Of a DNA stretch of 8,387 bases, positions 1 to 6,802 are shown in pieces. Every line of letters begins with the position of its first letter. Position 1 is the stretch's first letter. The DNA is from Clostridia bacterium (GTDB taxonomy: Bacteria > Bacillota_A > Clostridia > Oscillospirales > CAG-272), in the NCBI GenBank assembly GCA_017631775.1, contig JAGBSQ010000139.1, positions 1-8,387 of the forward strand. The letters run 5' to 3'. The notes beneath the pieces were generated by a model. That model did no database searches, had not been told where the DNA came from, and saw only the letters and a list, made by a program, of their open reading frames with translations. Both the position numbers and the translations under genes were made by a program.

Positions 1-2574
1 ATAGAGATTGCGAACGTTAACGGTAACGTCAAAGCCGGTGGTCATCTCTGCGGTATCTTCCATAATCATATCGAGCGCGAGGTCGAACGGCTCGTTGAGC
101 TTTTCGTCGCGTGCGGATACAGGAGATACGCGGAAGCCGATTGCGTTAACTACCTTTGCAATTGCCTTTTCGATAACTTCTCTGGCATCAAAGGTAACGC
201 TCTTTGCAAATACAAAGCGGGAGTTGCCTGCATAGAAATCCATGAGGCAGTTGTCAGCAACAACTGCGCCAACTCTGGTAGCGAGGAGGCGGTTAACAAC
301 GCGGATTGCATTGCGCTTTACAAAGTTGTAAATGCCGTTTGCATTTTCTGCCTTGTTAACAACTGCGGTGTAGAGGTATGCAAAAGGATCGGAGGAAGCT
401 GCTGCTGCCTTGAGAAGGTTTTGCATATCGAAATCGTAACCTGCAACTGCGCCAAGCTTATCGATAACGTCGTAAACGGTGTGATCGAAGTAGCCGTTAA
501 CCTTTGCGGGCAGACGGTTGGTGATCTCAACGCCGGTAACGTTTTCAAGCTTTTCTACAAATACTTCAAAGGTGGGAATGGTTGCGAGTGTATTTACAAG
601 GTTTTGTGCTTCGAGGTTGTCAGAGAAGTCATAGCCGGTAACTCTTTCTACGTAAGAAAGGAGAACCTTTGCATAGCTGGAAGAGAGAGCCTTGCTATAT
701 ACTTTGCCAAAGAGTGCGGGATCTACTGCTTCAAGAACAGCAACGATCTCTTCAAGAGTCAAGTCTTGTGCGAATGCTACAAAGTCATCGGGTTGTGCTG
801 CGTATGCTGCAAGAACCTTATCCTTAAGAGCGTTCATTTCGGGATCGGTGGAATCTGCCATAGCTTCGAGAGCGAGGCGGAGACCACTTGCGAACTCAGT
901 GGGAACGTTAACTTCTGCTACGAGCTTGCCGTCGGTCAGGCCAACGTAGCCCATCTTATCGAGCAGAACAGAAAGCTTTGCTGCTGCTGCACGGATCATG
1001 TCGGTGCCTGCAGTGAGAACAAAGTTGAAGTTGATAACCTTGGTCTTTTCTACTTCGCCATCGAGGTAGGAGATCTCGAAGCTTGCGGTGAACAGCTTGC
1101 CGCTGTCGTCAATGTTTGCAAGCTCGTTGAGAGTAGGAACGAGATTTTCGAGAGCATCGATCAAGCCTGCAGGTTGGAACTTCAAGAAGCCATCATCGTT
1201 TTGAGAGGTGATTGCAACACCGTCGATCTTAATTTCGGTGATGGTCTCTTGCATGGTTGCAAGAATGCTGAATGCTTGAATGAGATAGTTCTCGATATCG
1301 AGCATACCGTAGAGTTCTTCTGCTACGTCAACACCGGTGGAGAAAACAACCTTTGCGAGTTGTTTAACGTCAACCTTGCTAACGAGAGCGCGAACGTTGA
1401 TATCCTTGATAAGGCCTTCTGCATCGATAACCTTGGTGATAGCGCGATCGCGAATGATATCCATAGCGATGCCCTTAACGTCAAGGGTGTTGATGAGAGC
1501 CTTGAAGTTGGTTACGTATTCGAATACGGTCTTGTAACCGCCAACTGCCTCGATAACTGCATCGGTGCCGATAGCATCGATAGCTGCATCGTAATTCTTG
1601 AGGCAAGCAACAACGTTTGCAGACGAGATGGTCTTGTTGTTGAGAGCGGTGGTAATTTGAGCCTTGATAACCTCAGTCTTAACGAGGTTAGCGTAGCCGT
1701 AAGCTGCAGCGATTGCATCTACGCTGATAACGCCGTTAGCAATCAGCTCTTGAACGGTGATAACGCCGTCGTTGAGCAGAGCTTCAGCATCCAAAACTTC
1801 GTCAACTACGTAGTCAACAAGAACCTCTTCGGTGAAGCGGTCAGCGTTGGCATCGATAAATGCTTCAAGAGCATCCTCGTCTACGTACTTGTCAGCCAGG
1901 TTAGCATAGCCAACAACGGTTTGGATGTAGGTAAGATTTGCAGCATCTTGAACGTTGATGCCGTTGAGCTTTACAGCCTTGTTGAGATCAACGATTTCAA
2001 AAAGCTTTGCGGGAGCGAGATCCAGAGCAAGATCCATCAGCTCCTTGGAGTAATCGTCGATAAGAGCATCAGTATCAACGTACTCGAGTGCTTTTTCGAT
2101 ATCCTTTGCGCTGATGTAGTTTGCAAGGATTTCAACGTCCTTAATGTAGGACTTGAGATCCATATCCTTGAGCAGGCTGATAAGGCCGGCAGTATCTACG
2201 CAAGCGAGCAATTCGTCAGCATCTACGCAAGCAAGAAGCGCTTTTGCGTCGATATCGCCGATGATCGTCTTAACGAGATCGATGATTTGTTCTTCGGGGA
2301 TCATTGCCAAGAGTTCAGACTTGGTCAAAATATCGCCCAGGCTACCGTTAGCGGACATGCCTTTGATCAGTCCCTTAACGTCGCCGTCTTGGATGTAAGA
2401 CAAGAGAGCCTTAGGGTCTACGGTAACGGTAATGTCGGTAGACGTTACGTTTTCGACCTTCTCCTTGTCGGTGTTCACGTTCAGCCAATCTTCAGCCAAC
2501 GCACTGAAAGGCATTACTGCCAAAACAGTGATGATAGCTAACAGCATTGCAAGAACTCTGTTGAACTTTTTCAT
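1..2574 (-). CDS. Large secreted repeat protein of unknown function (3' end beyond window)
   Basis: I do not recognise the family. Read on the minus strand from the ATG at 2574-2572, the frame stays open for 858 codons to base 1, so the C-terminus is missing. Residues 1-27 form a textbook Sec signal peptide: MKKFNR, a hydrophobic core, then SALA before EDW. This points to export. Residues about 50-410 are Ala/Leu/Val/Asp-rich and carry a recurring nine-residue pattern, hydrophobic-Asp-x-x-x-Leu-Leu/Ile (at 52, 108, 117, 126, 166, 231, 261, 383, 401). Residues about 445-520 look beta-rich. Residues about 640-755 hold roughly 33-residue repeats around Gly647, Gly681, Gly712 and Gly747. No LPxTG, S-layer or dockerin motif appears in the visible part; anchoring could lie beyond the edge. 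A GTGAGG ribosome site sits 9 bases before the ATG, and a strong promoter lies about 130 bases upstream. A structural or surface role is inference only. Confidence 0.9.
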   Translation of the reverse strand, partial: MKKFNRVLAMLLAIITVLAVMPFSALAEDWLNVNTDKEKVENVTSTDITVTVDPKALLSYIQDGDVKGLIKGMSANGSLGDILTKSELLAMIPEEQIIDLVKTIIGDIDAKALLACVDADELLACVDTAGLISLLKDMDLKSYIKDVEILANYISAKDIEKALEYVDTDALIDDYSKELMDLALDLAPAKLFEIVDLNKAVKLNGINVQDAANLTYIQTVVGYANLADKYVDEDALEAFIDANADRFTEEVLVDYVVDEVLDAEALLNDGVITVQELIANGVISVDAIAAAYGYANLVKTEVIKAQITTALNNKTISSANVVACLKNYDAAIDAIGTDAVIEAVGGYKTVFEYVTNFKALINTLDVKGIAMDIIRDRAITKVIDAEGLIKDINVRALVSKVDVKQLAKVVFSTGVDVAEELYGMLDIENYLIQAFSILATMQETITEIKIDGVAITSQNDDGFLKFQPAGLIDALENLVPTLNELANIDDSGKLFTASFEISYLDGEVEKTKVINFNFVLTAGTDMIRAAAAKLSVLLDKMGYVGLTDGKLVAEVNVPTEFASGLRLALEAMADSTDPEMNALKDKVLAAYAAQPDDFVAFAQDLTLEEIVAVLEAVDPALFGKVYSKALSSSYAKVLLSYVERVTGYDFSDNLEAQNLVNTLATIPTFEVFVEKLENVTGVEITNRLPAKVNGYFDHTVYDVIDKLGAVAGYDFDMQNLLKAAAASSDPFAYLYTAVVNKAENANGIYNFVKRNAIRVVNRLLATRVGAVVADNCLMDFYAGNSRFVFAKSVTFDAREVIEKAIAKVVNAIGFRVSPVSARDEKLNEPFDLALDMIMEDTAEMTTGFDVTVNVRNLY

Positions 2575-2701
2575 AACACAAAACCTCACTTTGTTTAGAT
2601 TTCCGCCAAGCTCTTCACTTGTGCGGTTGAAAAGTCCTTTTTTGGTACCTTCCTTGCGTTTTTGGGCGCAATTCGGGCATAGTTATTATATAATATAGAA
2701 T

Positions 2702-2730
2702 ATGATACCATTTTTTCTTTTGTTTGTCAA
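2702..2730 (-). promoter_or_regulatory. Sigma-A promoter of the secreted repeat protein gene
   Basis: On the minus strand, TTGACA (2730-2725) is followed by a 17-base spacer and TATCAT (2707-2702). This is a perfect -35 box and a 5/6 -10 box. Transcription should start near 2695 and give a leader of about 120 bases. The leader contains a short hairpin at 2603-2626 (CCG..CAAG pairing with CTTG..CGG). No known riboswitch is recognisable there. Confidence 0.85.
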
Positions 2731-2849
2731 GGGGTTTAGGCATATTTTCTCTATTTTTTTGCTTTTTTGTCGCATAAATCCAAACAATTTCCGCTTGTTT
2801 TTTCCATATTTTATAAAAATTCTTATTCTTGTTCACGAATTTTAAAAAA

Positions 2850-2868
2850 TTTATCGTTTTTCGATAAA
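2850..2868. repeat. Inverted repeat upstream of the DUF2975 operon promoter
   Basis: Perfect 7-bp arms TTTATCG (2850-2856) and CGATAAA (2862-2868) are separated by TTTTT. The repeat ends six bases before the -35 box of the operon promoter, so it could be an operator. With no long T-tract and no gene running into it, a terminator role is less likely. Assigning it to the operon's own regulator is inference. Confidence 0.45.
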
Positions 2869-2874
2869 AATATA

Positions 2875-2903
2875 TTGACAAACGATTTTCGTTGTGCTAT
2901 ACT
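2875..2903 (+). promoter_or_regulatory. Sigma-A promoter of the DUF2975-regulator-DUF4153 operon
   Basis: TTGACA (2875-2880), a 17-base spacer and TATACT (2898-2903) form a near-consensus promoter. Transcription should start near 2910, giving a leader of about 60 bases. The spacer itself holds a perfect inverted repeat, AACGA TTT TCGTT (2881-2893), which is well placed for a repressor to block RNA polymerase. Confidence 0.87.
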
Positions 2904-2971
2904 GTGTGCAAGACACATTTTGGCAATATGTTATCAAATTTGCTCTGCTTTCAAAAGGAGGATTTACCAAA

Positions 2972-3451
2972 ATGATAAAAAGACATCTCTCTAACCGCGC
3001 CTCAAGCATTGTTTCTCTCTCGCTGGCGATCGCGCTCTTTCCCGCTCTTATTTTTCTTTCTGTGAGATTACCGCACTTTGTAACCGTTCTTTTAAACGTG
3101 CACGAGGCCATCGGCAATGACGGTGTTTTGCAGGCTTGGGAGCGCACAGCCGTTTTGGTAGATGCCTATGCTATGCTTGCGGTCGCCTTTGCCGCGGTCG
3201 CCCTGCTCATCATCCTCTTGCGCTCCACGCTTTCCGAAAAGGTTTTTTCAGAGATTGCCCTGCGCACCCTGAACGGACTTTCGGCATGCTGCTTTTTGGA
3301 AGGCATCTTGCTCATTTATATCGCCGTTTACTTCCCTGCCGTTCTCTGCCTGACTCTTGCGGCATTCTTTCTTGGCGTATGCCTGCGCGTGGTTCGCAAC
3401 GTAATTGCAGAGGCAATGCGCTACAAGGAAGAAAACGACTTGACGGTGTAA
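2972..3451 (+). CDS. DUF2975 family integral membrane protein
   Basis: The 159-residue protein resembles the DUF2975 family (Bacillus YoaS type). Four hydrophobic segments fall at about 11-31, 61-83, 100-121 and 122-143, so it should lie in the cytoplasmic membrane. Family-like features include the loop with VFSE (91-94) before the third helix and the C-terminal ending EENDLTV, close to the family's usual ENDLTI. The ATG at 2972 is chosen because GGAGG (2957-2961) lies 10 bases upstream. The alternative upstream TTG at 2894 overlaps the promoter -10 box and cannot be in the transcript. The stop is followed after 16 bases by the regulator gene, which has its own AAGGAGGA site. DUF2975 genes are commonly paired with a small YozG-like regulator, as here. 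The biochemical role is unknown. Confidence 0.85.
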   Translation: MIKRHLSNRASSIVSLSLAIALFPALIFLSVRLPHFVTVLLNVHEAIGNDGVLQAWERTAVLVDAYAMLAVAFAAVALLIILLRSTLSEKVFSEIALRTLNGLSACCFLEGILLIYIAVYFPAVLCLTLAAFFLGVCLRVVRNVIAEAMRYKEENDLTV

Positions 3452-3467
3452 TAAGGAGGACAGCAAA

Positions 3468-3692
3468 ATGATTGTAGTCAACTTAGATATTATGATGGCA
3501 AAGCGAAAAATATCGCTGAACGAGCTCTCTGAGCGCGTGGGCATTACGCTTGCCAACCTCTCTGTTTTGAAGAATAACAAGGCACGTGCCATTCGTTTTT
3601 CTACCCTCGATGCCATTTGCCGCGCCTTGGATTGCACCCCACAAGATATTTTGGAGTACCGCCCGGACGAAGAACAACCTGACGAAGAATAA
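3468..3692 (+). CDS. Small Cro/CI-type HTH transcriptional regulator (YozG-like)
   Basis: The 74-residue protein is essentially one five-helix XRE DNA-binding domain of the HTH_26 / YozG type. The sequence shows the N-terminal VNLDIMMAKRKISLNELSE, then the helix-turn-helix around residues 17-38 (recognition region TLANLSVLKNNKA), then RFSTLDAICRALDCTPQDILEY (43-64), which is the usual end of the fold. A short acidic tail with two repeated PDEE groups follows. No sensor or ligand domain is present, so control probably acts through protein level, or through contact with one of the membrane partners; this is inference. AAGGAGGA lies 7 bases before the ATG. The gene sits between two membrane protein genes on the same transcript. 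The inverted repeats at 2850-2868 and 2881-2893 are candidate binding sites for it, which would make the operon self-regulated. Confidence 0.92.
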   Translation: MIVVNLDIMMAKRKISLNELSERVGITLANLSVLKNNKARAIRFSTLDAICRALDCTPQDILEYRPDEEQPDEE

Positions 3693-3707
3693 GAAAGGAG
3701 ACACTTG

Positions 3708-5300
3708 ATGAATTACACCCCCAACCCCTCAAATTTGCCACCCGTTGTGCAAAAAACACCTCCCGCACCAAAAAAAGCGCCGCTTGAATACACCCTGCGC
3801 GACACCTTATTTGCTTATTTATGCATACCCGTATGCTTCTTATTCGTTAAATCCAATCCCCTCTCCTCCTCCGCGCTCGGAACAGCGCTCTCGGTTCTTG
3901 TTGCCATAGCATTTGCTCTGACCTATCTCTTCCTCTCGGGCGTGCGCCCCTCGGCTTGGGCGTGGGTCACGGGTGGTGTAATGCTGACCCTCTCGGCAGG
4001 TTTTTTGACCAACGCCAATAGCGGTCTGCGCGCCGCTCTCGCACTTGCTTTCATGATCTTTTTGCTCATTTTTGTGCATACGTGCTGCAAAAAAGATCTT
4101 TTTGAGAACTTTTCGCAAAATCCCGTGAGCCGTTTGCTGGGCGGTGTTATCCTTCTCCCCATTACCTCGCTAACCGAAAACCTCCCCGTTTTCATTCCCA
4201 AAAAGGATGACAAAAAGGGACGATGGCTCCCCATTCTCGGTTGGTGTGCGGTAGGACTTGTAACTGCTATCATTCCTACAGTTCTCATAGGCGCTCTGCT
4301 CTCCTACGACGAGCAATTCACAAATCTGCTTGATCGCATCTTCTCCTTTGACGGAGATAAGATCTTTGAAAACATTGGAGATCTCATCCTCGCGGGCATT
4401 TTGGGCGTTGTTCTGTTTGCCGCTCTGTTCGGCAATCTGCAAGCCGCAAAAAAGGAGACGGACACAGAAAAAGAGGAAAAAGAAAAAGCCGCTTCCCAAT
4501 CCTTGCAGGTTTTGCCAAAGCCTTTGGTTGCCGCGTTTGTAACTCCTATTCTTCTTTTATACGTTCTCTTCTTTGTTTCGCAATGGAGCTACTACGTCTC
4601 CGCCTTTACGCACGTTCTGCCCGAAGGCTTGACCTACGCGCAGTATGCTCGTGAAGGTTTCTTCCAATTGTGCACCGTGTGCGTGTTTAACGCGCTTTTG
4701 ATGATTTGTATGCAAGCATTTATGCGCCGCGCGCCCGAGGAAAAAGGCATTTTGCGCCGCATTCTTGCGGGCATCATTTCGCTCTTCACCCTCATCCTCA
4801 TTGCCACCGCACTCTCCAAAATGGTGCTTTATATCGATGCCTACGGCATGACGCAAAACCGCATTCTCGCCACTTGGATGATCCTTTTCTTGGCAGTAAT
4901 CTTCATTCTTTCCCTCATTCAGGTGTTCTGCAGAAAATTCCCCATTGCCATAGCAATTCTTGTTACCTGTGTAGTGTTTGCGCTTGTTTTGTTCCTGCCC
5001 AACGTCGACGGAATGATTGCCAACTACAACGTGGACGCCTACCTTTCGGGCGACCTTTCCAGTGTTGACGTCGATGCCCTTTGCGACCTCGACTACGCCG
5101 CCGTTCCCGCGCTCTCTCGCCTTGAGGACAATCTTCTTTCGCTCTCGTCTCGTGATGGAAAGAGCGCAAGTATTTTGAAAGCAGTCACTGCACGACTGGA
5201 TGCCCTTGCAGAGAAAAGCAACAAATACCCCGACGGATTTTTTGACTTCAACATTCCCACGTGGCGCGCAAAGCAGATGCTTGAGGGGCGCATCCCGTAG
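3708..5300 (+). CDS. DUF4153/DUF4173 family multi-pass membrane protein
   Basis: The 530-residue protein matches the general plan of the DUF4153 (DUF4173) family. A Pro-rich cytosolic N-terminus (1-26) is followed by about a dozen hydrophobic segments. A highly charged Lys/Glu loop (248-261) splits them into two blocks. Family-type motifs visible in the second half are YAREGFFQL (313-321), DAYGMTQNR (377-385) and ANYNVDAYL (438-446). After the last helix (about 412-430) comes a soluble C-terminal domain of about 100 residues, probably extracytoplasmic. The ATG at 3708 is preferred over the TTG at 3705 because AAGGAG ends 7 bases before it, against 4 for the TTG. The gene starts 15 bases after the regulator's stop and is clearly in the same operon. 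No enzymatic function is established for the family to my knowledge; a sensing or envelope role is guesswork. Confidence 0.83.
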   Translation: MNYTPNPSNLPPVVQKTPPAPKKAPLEYTLRDTLFAYLCIPVCFLFVKSNPLSSSALGTALSVLVAIAFALTYLFLSGVRPSAWAWVTGGVMLTLSAGFLTNANSGLRAALALAFMIFLLIFVHTCCKKDLFENFSQNPVSRLLGGVILLPITSLTENLPVFIPKKDDKKGRWLPILGWCAVGLVTAIIPTVLIGALLSYDEQFTNLLDRIFSFDGDKIFENIGDLILAGILGVVLFAALFGNLQAAKKETDTEKEEKEKAASQSLQVLPKPLVAAFVTPILLLYVLFFVSQWSYYVSAFTHVLPEGLTYAQYAREGFFQLCTVCVFNALLMICMQAFMRRAPEEKGILRRILAGIISLFTLILIATALSKMVLYIDAYGMTQNRILATWMILFLAVIFILSLIQVFCRKFPIAIAILVTCVVFALVLFLPNVDGMIANYNVDAYLSGDLSSVDVDALCDLDYAAVPALSRLEDNLLSLSSRDGKSASILKAVTARLDALAEKSNKYPDGFFDFNIPTWRAKQMLEGRIP

Positions 5301-5310
5301 CCAAAATTGA

Positions 5311-5338
5311 TGATTTTTGGCGAAACAATCAAAAATCA
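5311..5338 (+). repeat. Stem-loop just after the DUF4153 gene
   Basis: Arms TGATTTTTG (5311-5319) and CAAAAATCA (5330-5338) form a perfect 9-bp, mostly A/T stem with a 10-base loop, just upstream of the GC-rich terminator. It may stabilise the mRNA 3' end or act as a minor pause. It lacks a GC-rich stem of its own, so I do not call it a terminator. Confidence 0.4.
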
Positions 5339-5345
5339 AAGTTTT

Positions 5346-5380
5346 TGGGGCTGTTTTTCTATTGACAGCCCCATTTTTTT
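5346..5380 (+). terminator. Rho-independent terminator of the DUF2975 operon
   Basis: GGGGCTGT (5347-5354) pairs perfectly with ACAGCCCC (5365-5372) across a 10-base loop; an outer T-A pair adds one more. Seven T residues (5374-5380) follow. It closes the three-gene operon. Its 3' arm and T-tract are also part of the next promoter. Confidence 0.88.
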
Positions 5381-5390
5381 GGAGTATAAT
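5362..5390 (+). promoter_or_regulatory. Perfect consensus sigma-A promoter of the Gfo/Idh/MocA gene
   Basis: TTGACA (5362-5367), a 17-base spacer and TATAAT (5385-5390) match the sigma-A consensus at all twelve positions. The -35 box begins in the loop of the preceding terminator and runs into its 3' arm, and the terminator T-tract lies in the spacer. The start of transcription should fall near 5397, about 35 bases before the ATG. Confidence 0.93.
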
Positions 5391-5431
5391 GGGTGTATCA
5401 TGACAAGATTTACTTCTTGGAGGAATTGAAA

Positions 5432-6670
5432 ATGAAAAAAGTTAAATTTGGTGTTATCGGTTACGGCCAACGCGGCTCCGGCATGACCCAGCGCATTTTG
5501 CTCGGTATGAGCGACGTTGAAGTTATCGGCGTTTGCGACTACTACGAGGACCGCACACAACAAGCTATGGACGACGTTGAAAAGGCATGCGGCAAGCGCC
5601 CCTTCGGCTCGACCAACTATCAAGATATTTTGAACATGGAAGCCCTTGACGCGGTTATGATCGCGACCTCTTGGGAGACCCACGTTCCCTTTGCCATTGA
5701 GGCAATGAACAAGGGTATTGCCGTTGCTATGGAGGTTTGCGGCGCGTACAACATCGACTCCGTTTGGGAGCTTGTTCGCACCCAAGAAAGAACCGGCACG
5801 CCCTTTATGTTTATGGAGAACTGCTGCTTTGGTAAAACAGAGCTGCTTGGTACCTCTTTTGTTCGTAACGGCCTCTTGGGTGAACTCGTTCACGCGCACG
5901 GCGCATACGCGCATCATCTCGCATATGAGATCGCAACCGGTGAAAAGCATCGCCACTACCGTTTGCGCAACTACCTCTTGCGCAATTGCGACAACTACCC
6001 CACCCACGAGCTCGGCCCGATTGCTAAGGCGCTCAACATCAACCGCGGCAACCAAATGCTCTCTTTGGTATCCATCGGCTCCAAGTCGGTTGGTATGACA
6101 GATTACGTAAACCGCTACGCTGATAAATATCCGGATCTTGTAGGCAAGACCTGGCGTCAATCCGACATCGTCAACACGCTCATCACCTGCGCAGACGGCT
6201 CTACCATCTCCCTGCGCCTCGATACTACGCTGCCTCGTTCCTACTCCCGTGAATTCACGCTGCGCGGAACAAACGGTCTCTACGAGCAAGACACCAACCT
6301 GCTCTACCGTTGGGGCGACCGCGAATATTGGGACACCGAGCGCTATTATCGCGACATGGCAGGCAACGCCGCAAAGCTTGAAGAGGACTACCTGCCCGAC
6401 ATTTGGAAGACCATTACACAAGCCGAGCTTGATGCAGGTCACGGAGGCATGGACGGCCTTGAAATGCGCGCGTTCGTCAACGCCCTCAAGTCCAACAGCG
6501 AAATGCCCATCGACGTTTACGACGCTGCCGCTTGGATGAGTATCTCGGCTCTCTCCGAAATCTCCATCGCACAAGGCGGCGCACCTCAAATGATCCCCGA
6601 CTTTACCAACGGTATGTGGACCGTTCGCAAGCCGAAGGACGTTGTTGAGTTGCCCATCGTTAACAAATAA
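5432..6670 (+). CDS. Gfo/Idh/MocA-family protein, GH109-like NAD-dependent glycosidase or oxidoreductase
   Basis: The 412-residue protein starts with a Rossmann fold: GYGQRG (G10, G12, G15) binds the dinucleotide, and D36 after the second strand would fit the NAD ribose. Typical sugar dehydrogenases of this superfamily have an EKP motif with a catalytic Lys. Here it reads E101-V-C, as in GH109 proteins, which have EV at this place. Other GH109-like marks are MENCCFG (128-134), YPTHELGP (189-196) and GHGGMD (336-341). GH109 enzymes cleave alpha-N-acetylgalactosaminides through transient NAD-dependent oxidation, so a role in host or dietary glycan breakdown is possible. No signal peptide is present, so it should act in the cytoplasm. 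GGAGG lies 8 bases before the ATG. The in-frame start at 5393 is rejected because it precedes the expected transcription start. The gene appears to be monocistronic. The superfamily is certain, the substrate is not. Confidence 0.88.
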   Translation: MKKVKFGVIGYGQRGSGMTQRILLGMSDVEVIGVCDYYEDRTQQAMDDVEKACGKRPFGSTNYQDILNMEALDAVMIATSWETHVPFAIEAMNKGIAVAMEVCGAYNIDSVWELVRTQERTGTPFMFMENCCFGKTELLGTSFVRNGLLGELVHAHGAYAHHLAYEIATGEKHRHYRLRNYLLRNCDNYPTHELGPIAKALNINRGNQMLSLVSIGSKSVGMTDYVNRYADKYPDLVGKTWRQSDIVNTLITCADGSTISLRLDTTLPRSYSREFTLRGTNGLYEQDTNLLYRWGDREYWDTERYYRDMAGNAAKLEEDYLPDIWKTITQAELDAGHGGMDGLEMRAFVNALKSNSEMPIDVYDAAAWMSISALSEISIAQGGAPQMIPDFTNGMWTVRKPKDVVELPIVNK

Positions 6671-6692
6671 AGCTCGAAAGCACTCACGCAAT

Positions 6693-6733
6693 AAAAAACC
6701 GTCGCGCAACCATTGGTTGCGCGACGGTTTTTT
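6693..6733. terminator. Bidirectional Rho-independent terminator
   Basis: CCGTCGCGCAACC (6699-6711) pairs perfectly with GGTTGCGCGACGG (6715-6727) around an ATT loop. It is flanked by A6 (6693-6698) and T6 (6728-6733), so the whole stem is 19 bp. The T-tract reads correctly on both strands. It lies 22 bases after the Gfo/Idh/MocA stop and about 70 bases after the convergent ribU stop, serving both. Confidence 0.95.
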
Positions 6734-6746
6734 GTTGTTTAAATAT

Positions 6747-6788
6747 GTGTTTTTTGCGTACGTATAGCGAAAAAAGCGTGTTTTTTGC
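6747..6788. repeat. Short direct repeat between terminator and ribU
   Basis: GTGTTTTTTGC occurs at 6747-6757 and again at 6778-6788, each followed within a few bases by TACGT. The sequence lies in the 3' untranslated region of ribU. No function is apparent. Confidence 0.4.
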
Positions 6789-6802
6789 ACTACGTGTGGC
6801 AA

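Noticed and set aside
2191..2232. Repeated ATCTACGCAAGC considered as a CRISPR or mobile repeat
   Set aside because: Only two copies, 27 bases apart and in frame inside a coding sequence; it encodes the protein's nine-residue repeat.
421..2541. 706-codon plus-strand open frame
   Set aside because: It is antisense to the secreted protein gene in exact codon register. It starts with TTG, has no well-placed ribosome site, and gives a Cys-rich product of the kind expected from reversed GCA codons. The minus strand has a promoter, ribosome site and signal peptide.
2615..2881. 88-codon minus-strand open frame in the intergenic region
   Set aside because: It overlaps both promoters and the leader, is a Lys-rich translation of AT-rich DNA, and has no ribosome site.
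2894..2971. Upstream TTG start for the DUF2975 protein
   Set aside because: It overlaps the -10 box and so precedes the transcription start. The ATG at 2972 has a proper GGAGG.
4557..5339. 260-codon minus-strand open frame
   Set aside because: It is antisense to the DUF4153 gene, and its His/Glu-rich sequence is typical of a reverse frame of a membrane protein.
5393..5431. Upstream in-frame start for the Gfo/Idh/MocA protein
   Set aside because: It lies directly after the -10 box, before the expected transcription start. GGAGG at 5419-5423 serves the ATG at 5432.
5336..6802. 488-codon minus-strand open frame
   Set aside because: It is antisense to the Gfo/Idh/MocA gene, spans the bidirectional terminator, and has no start context or recognisable domain.
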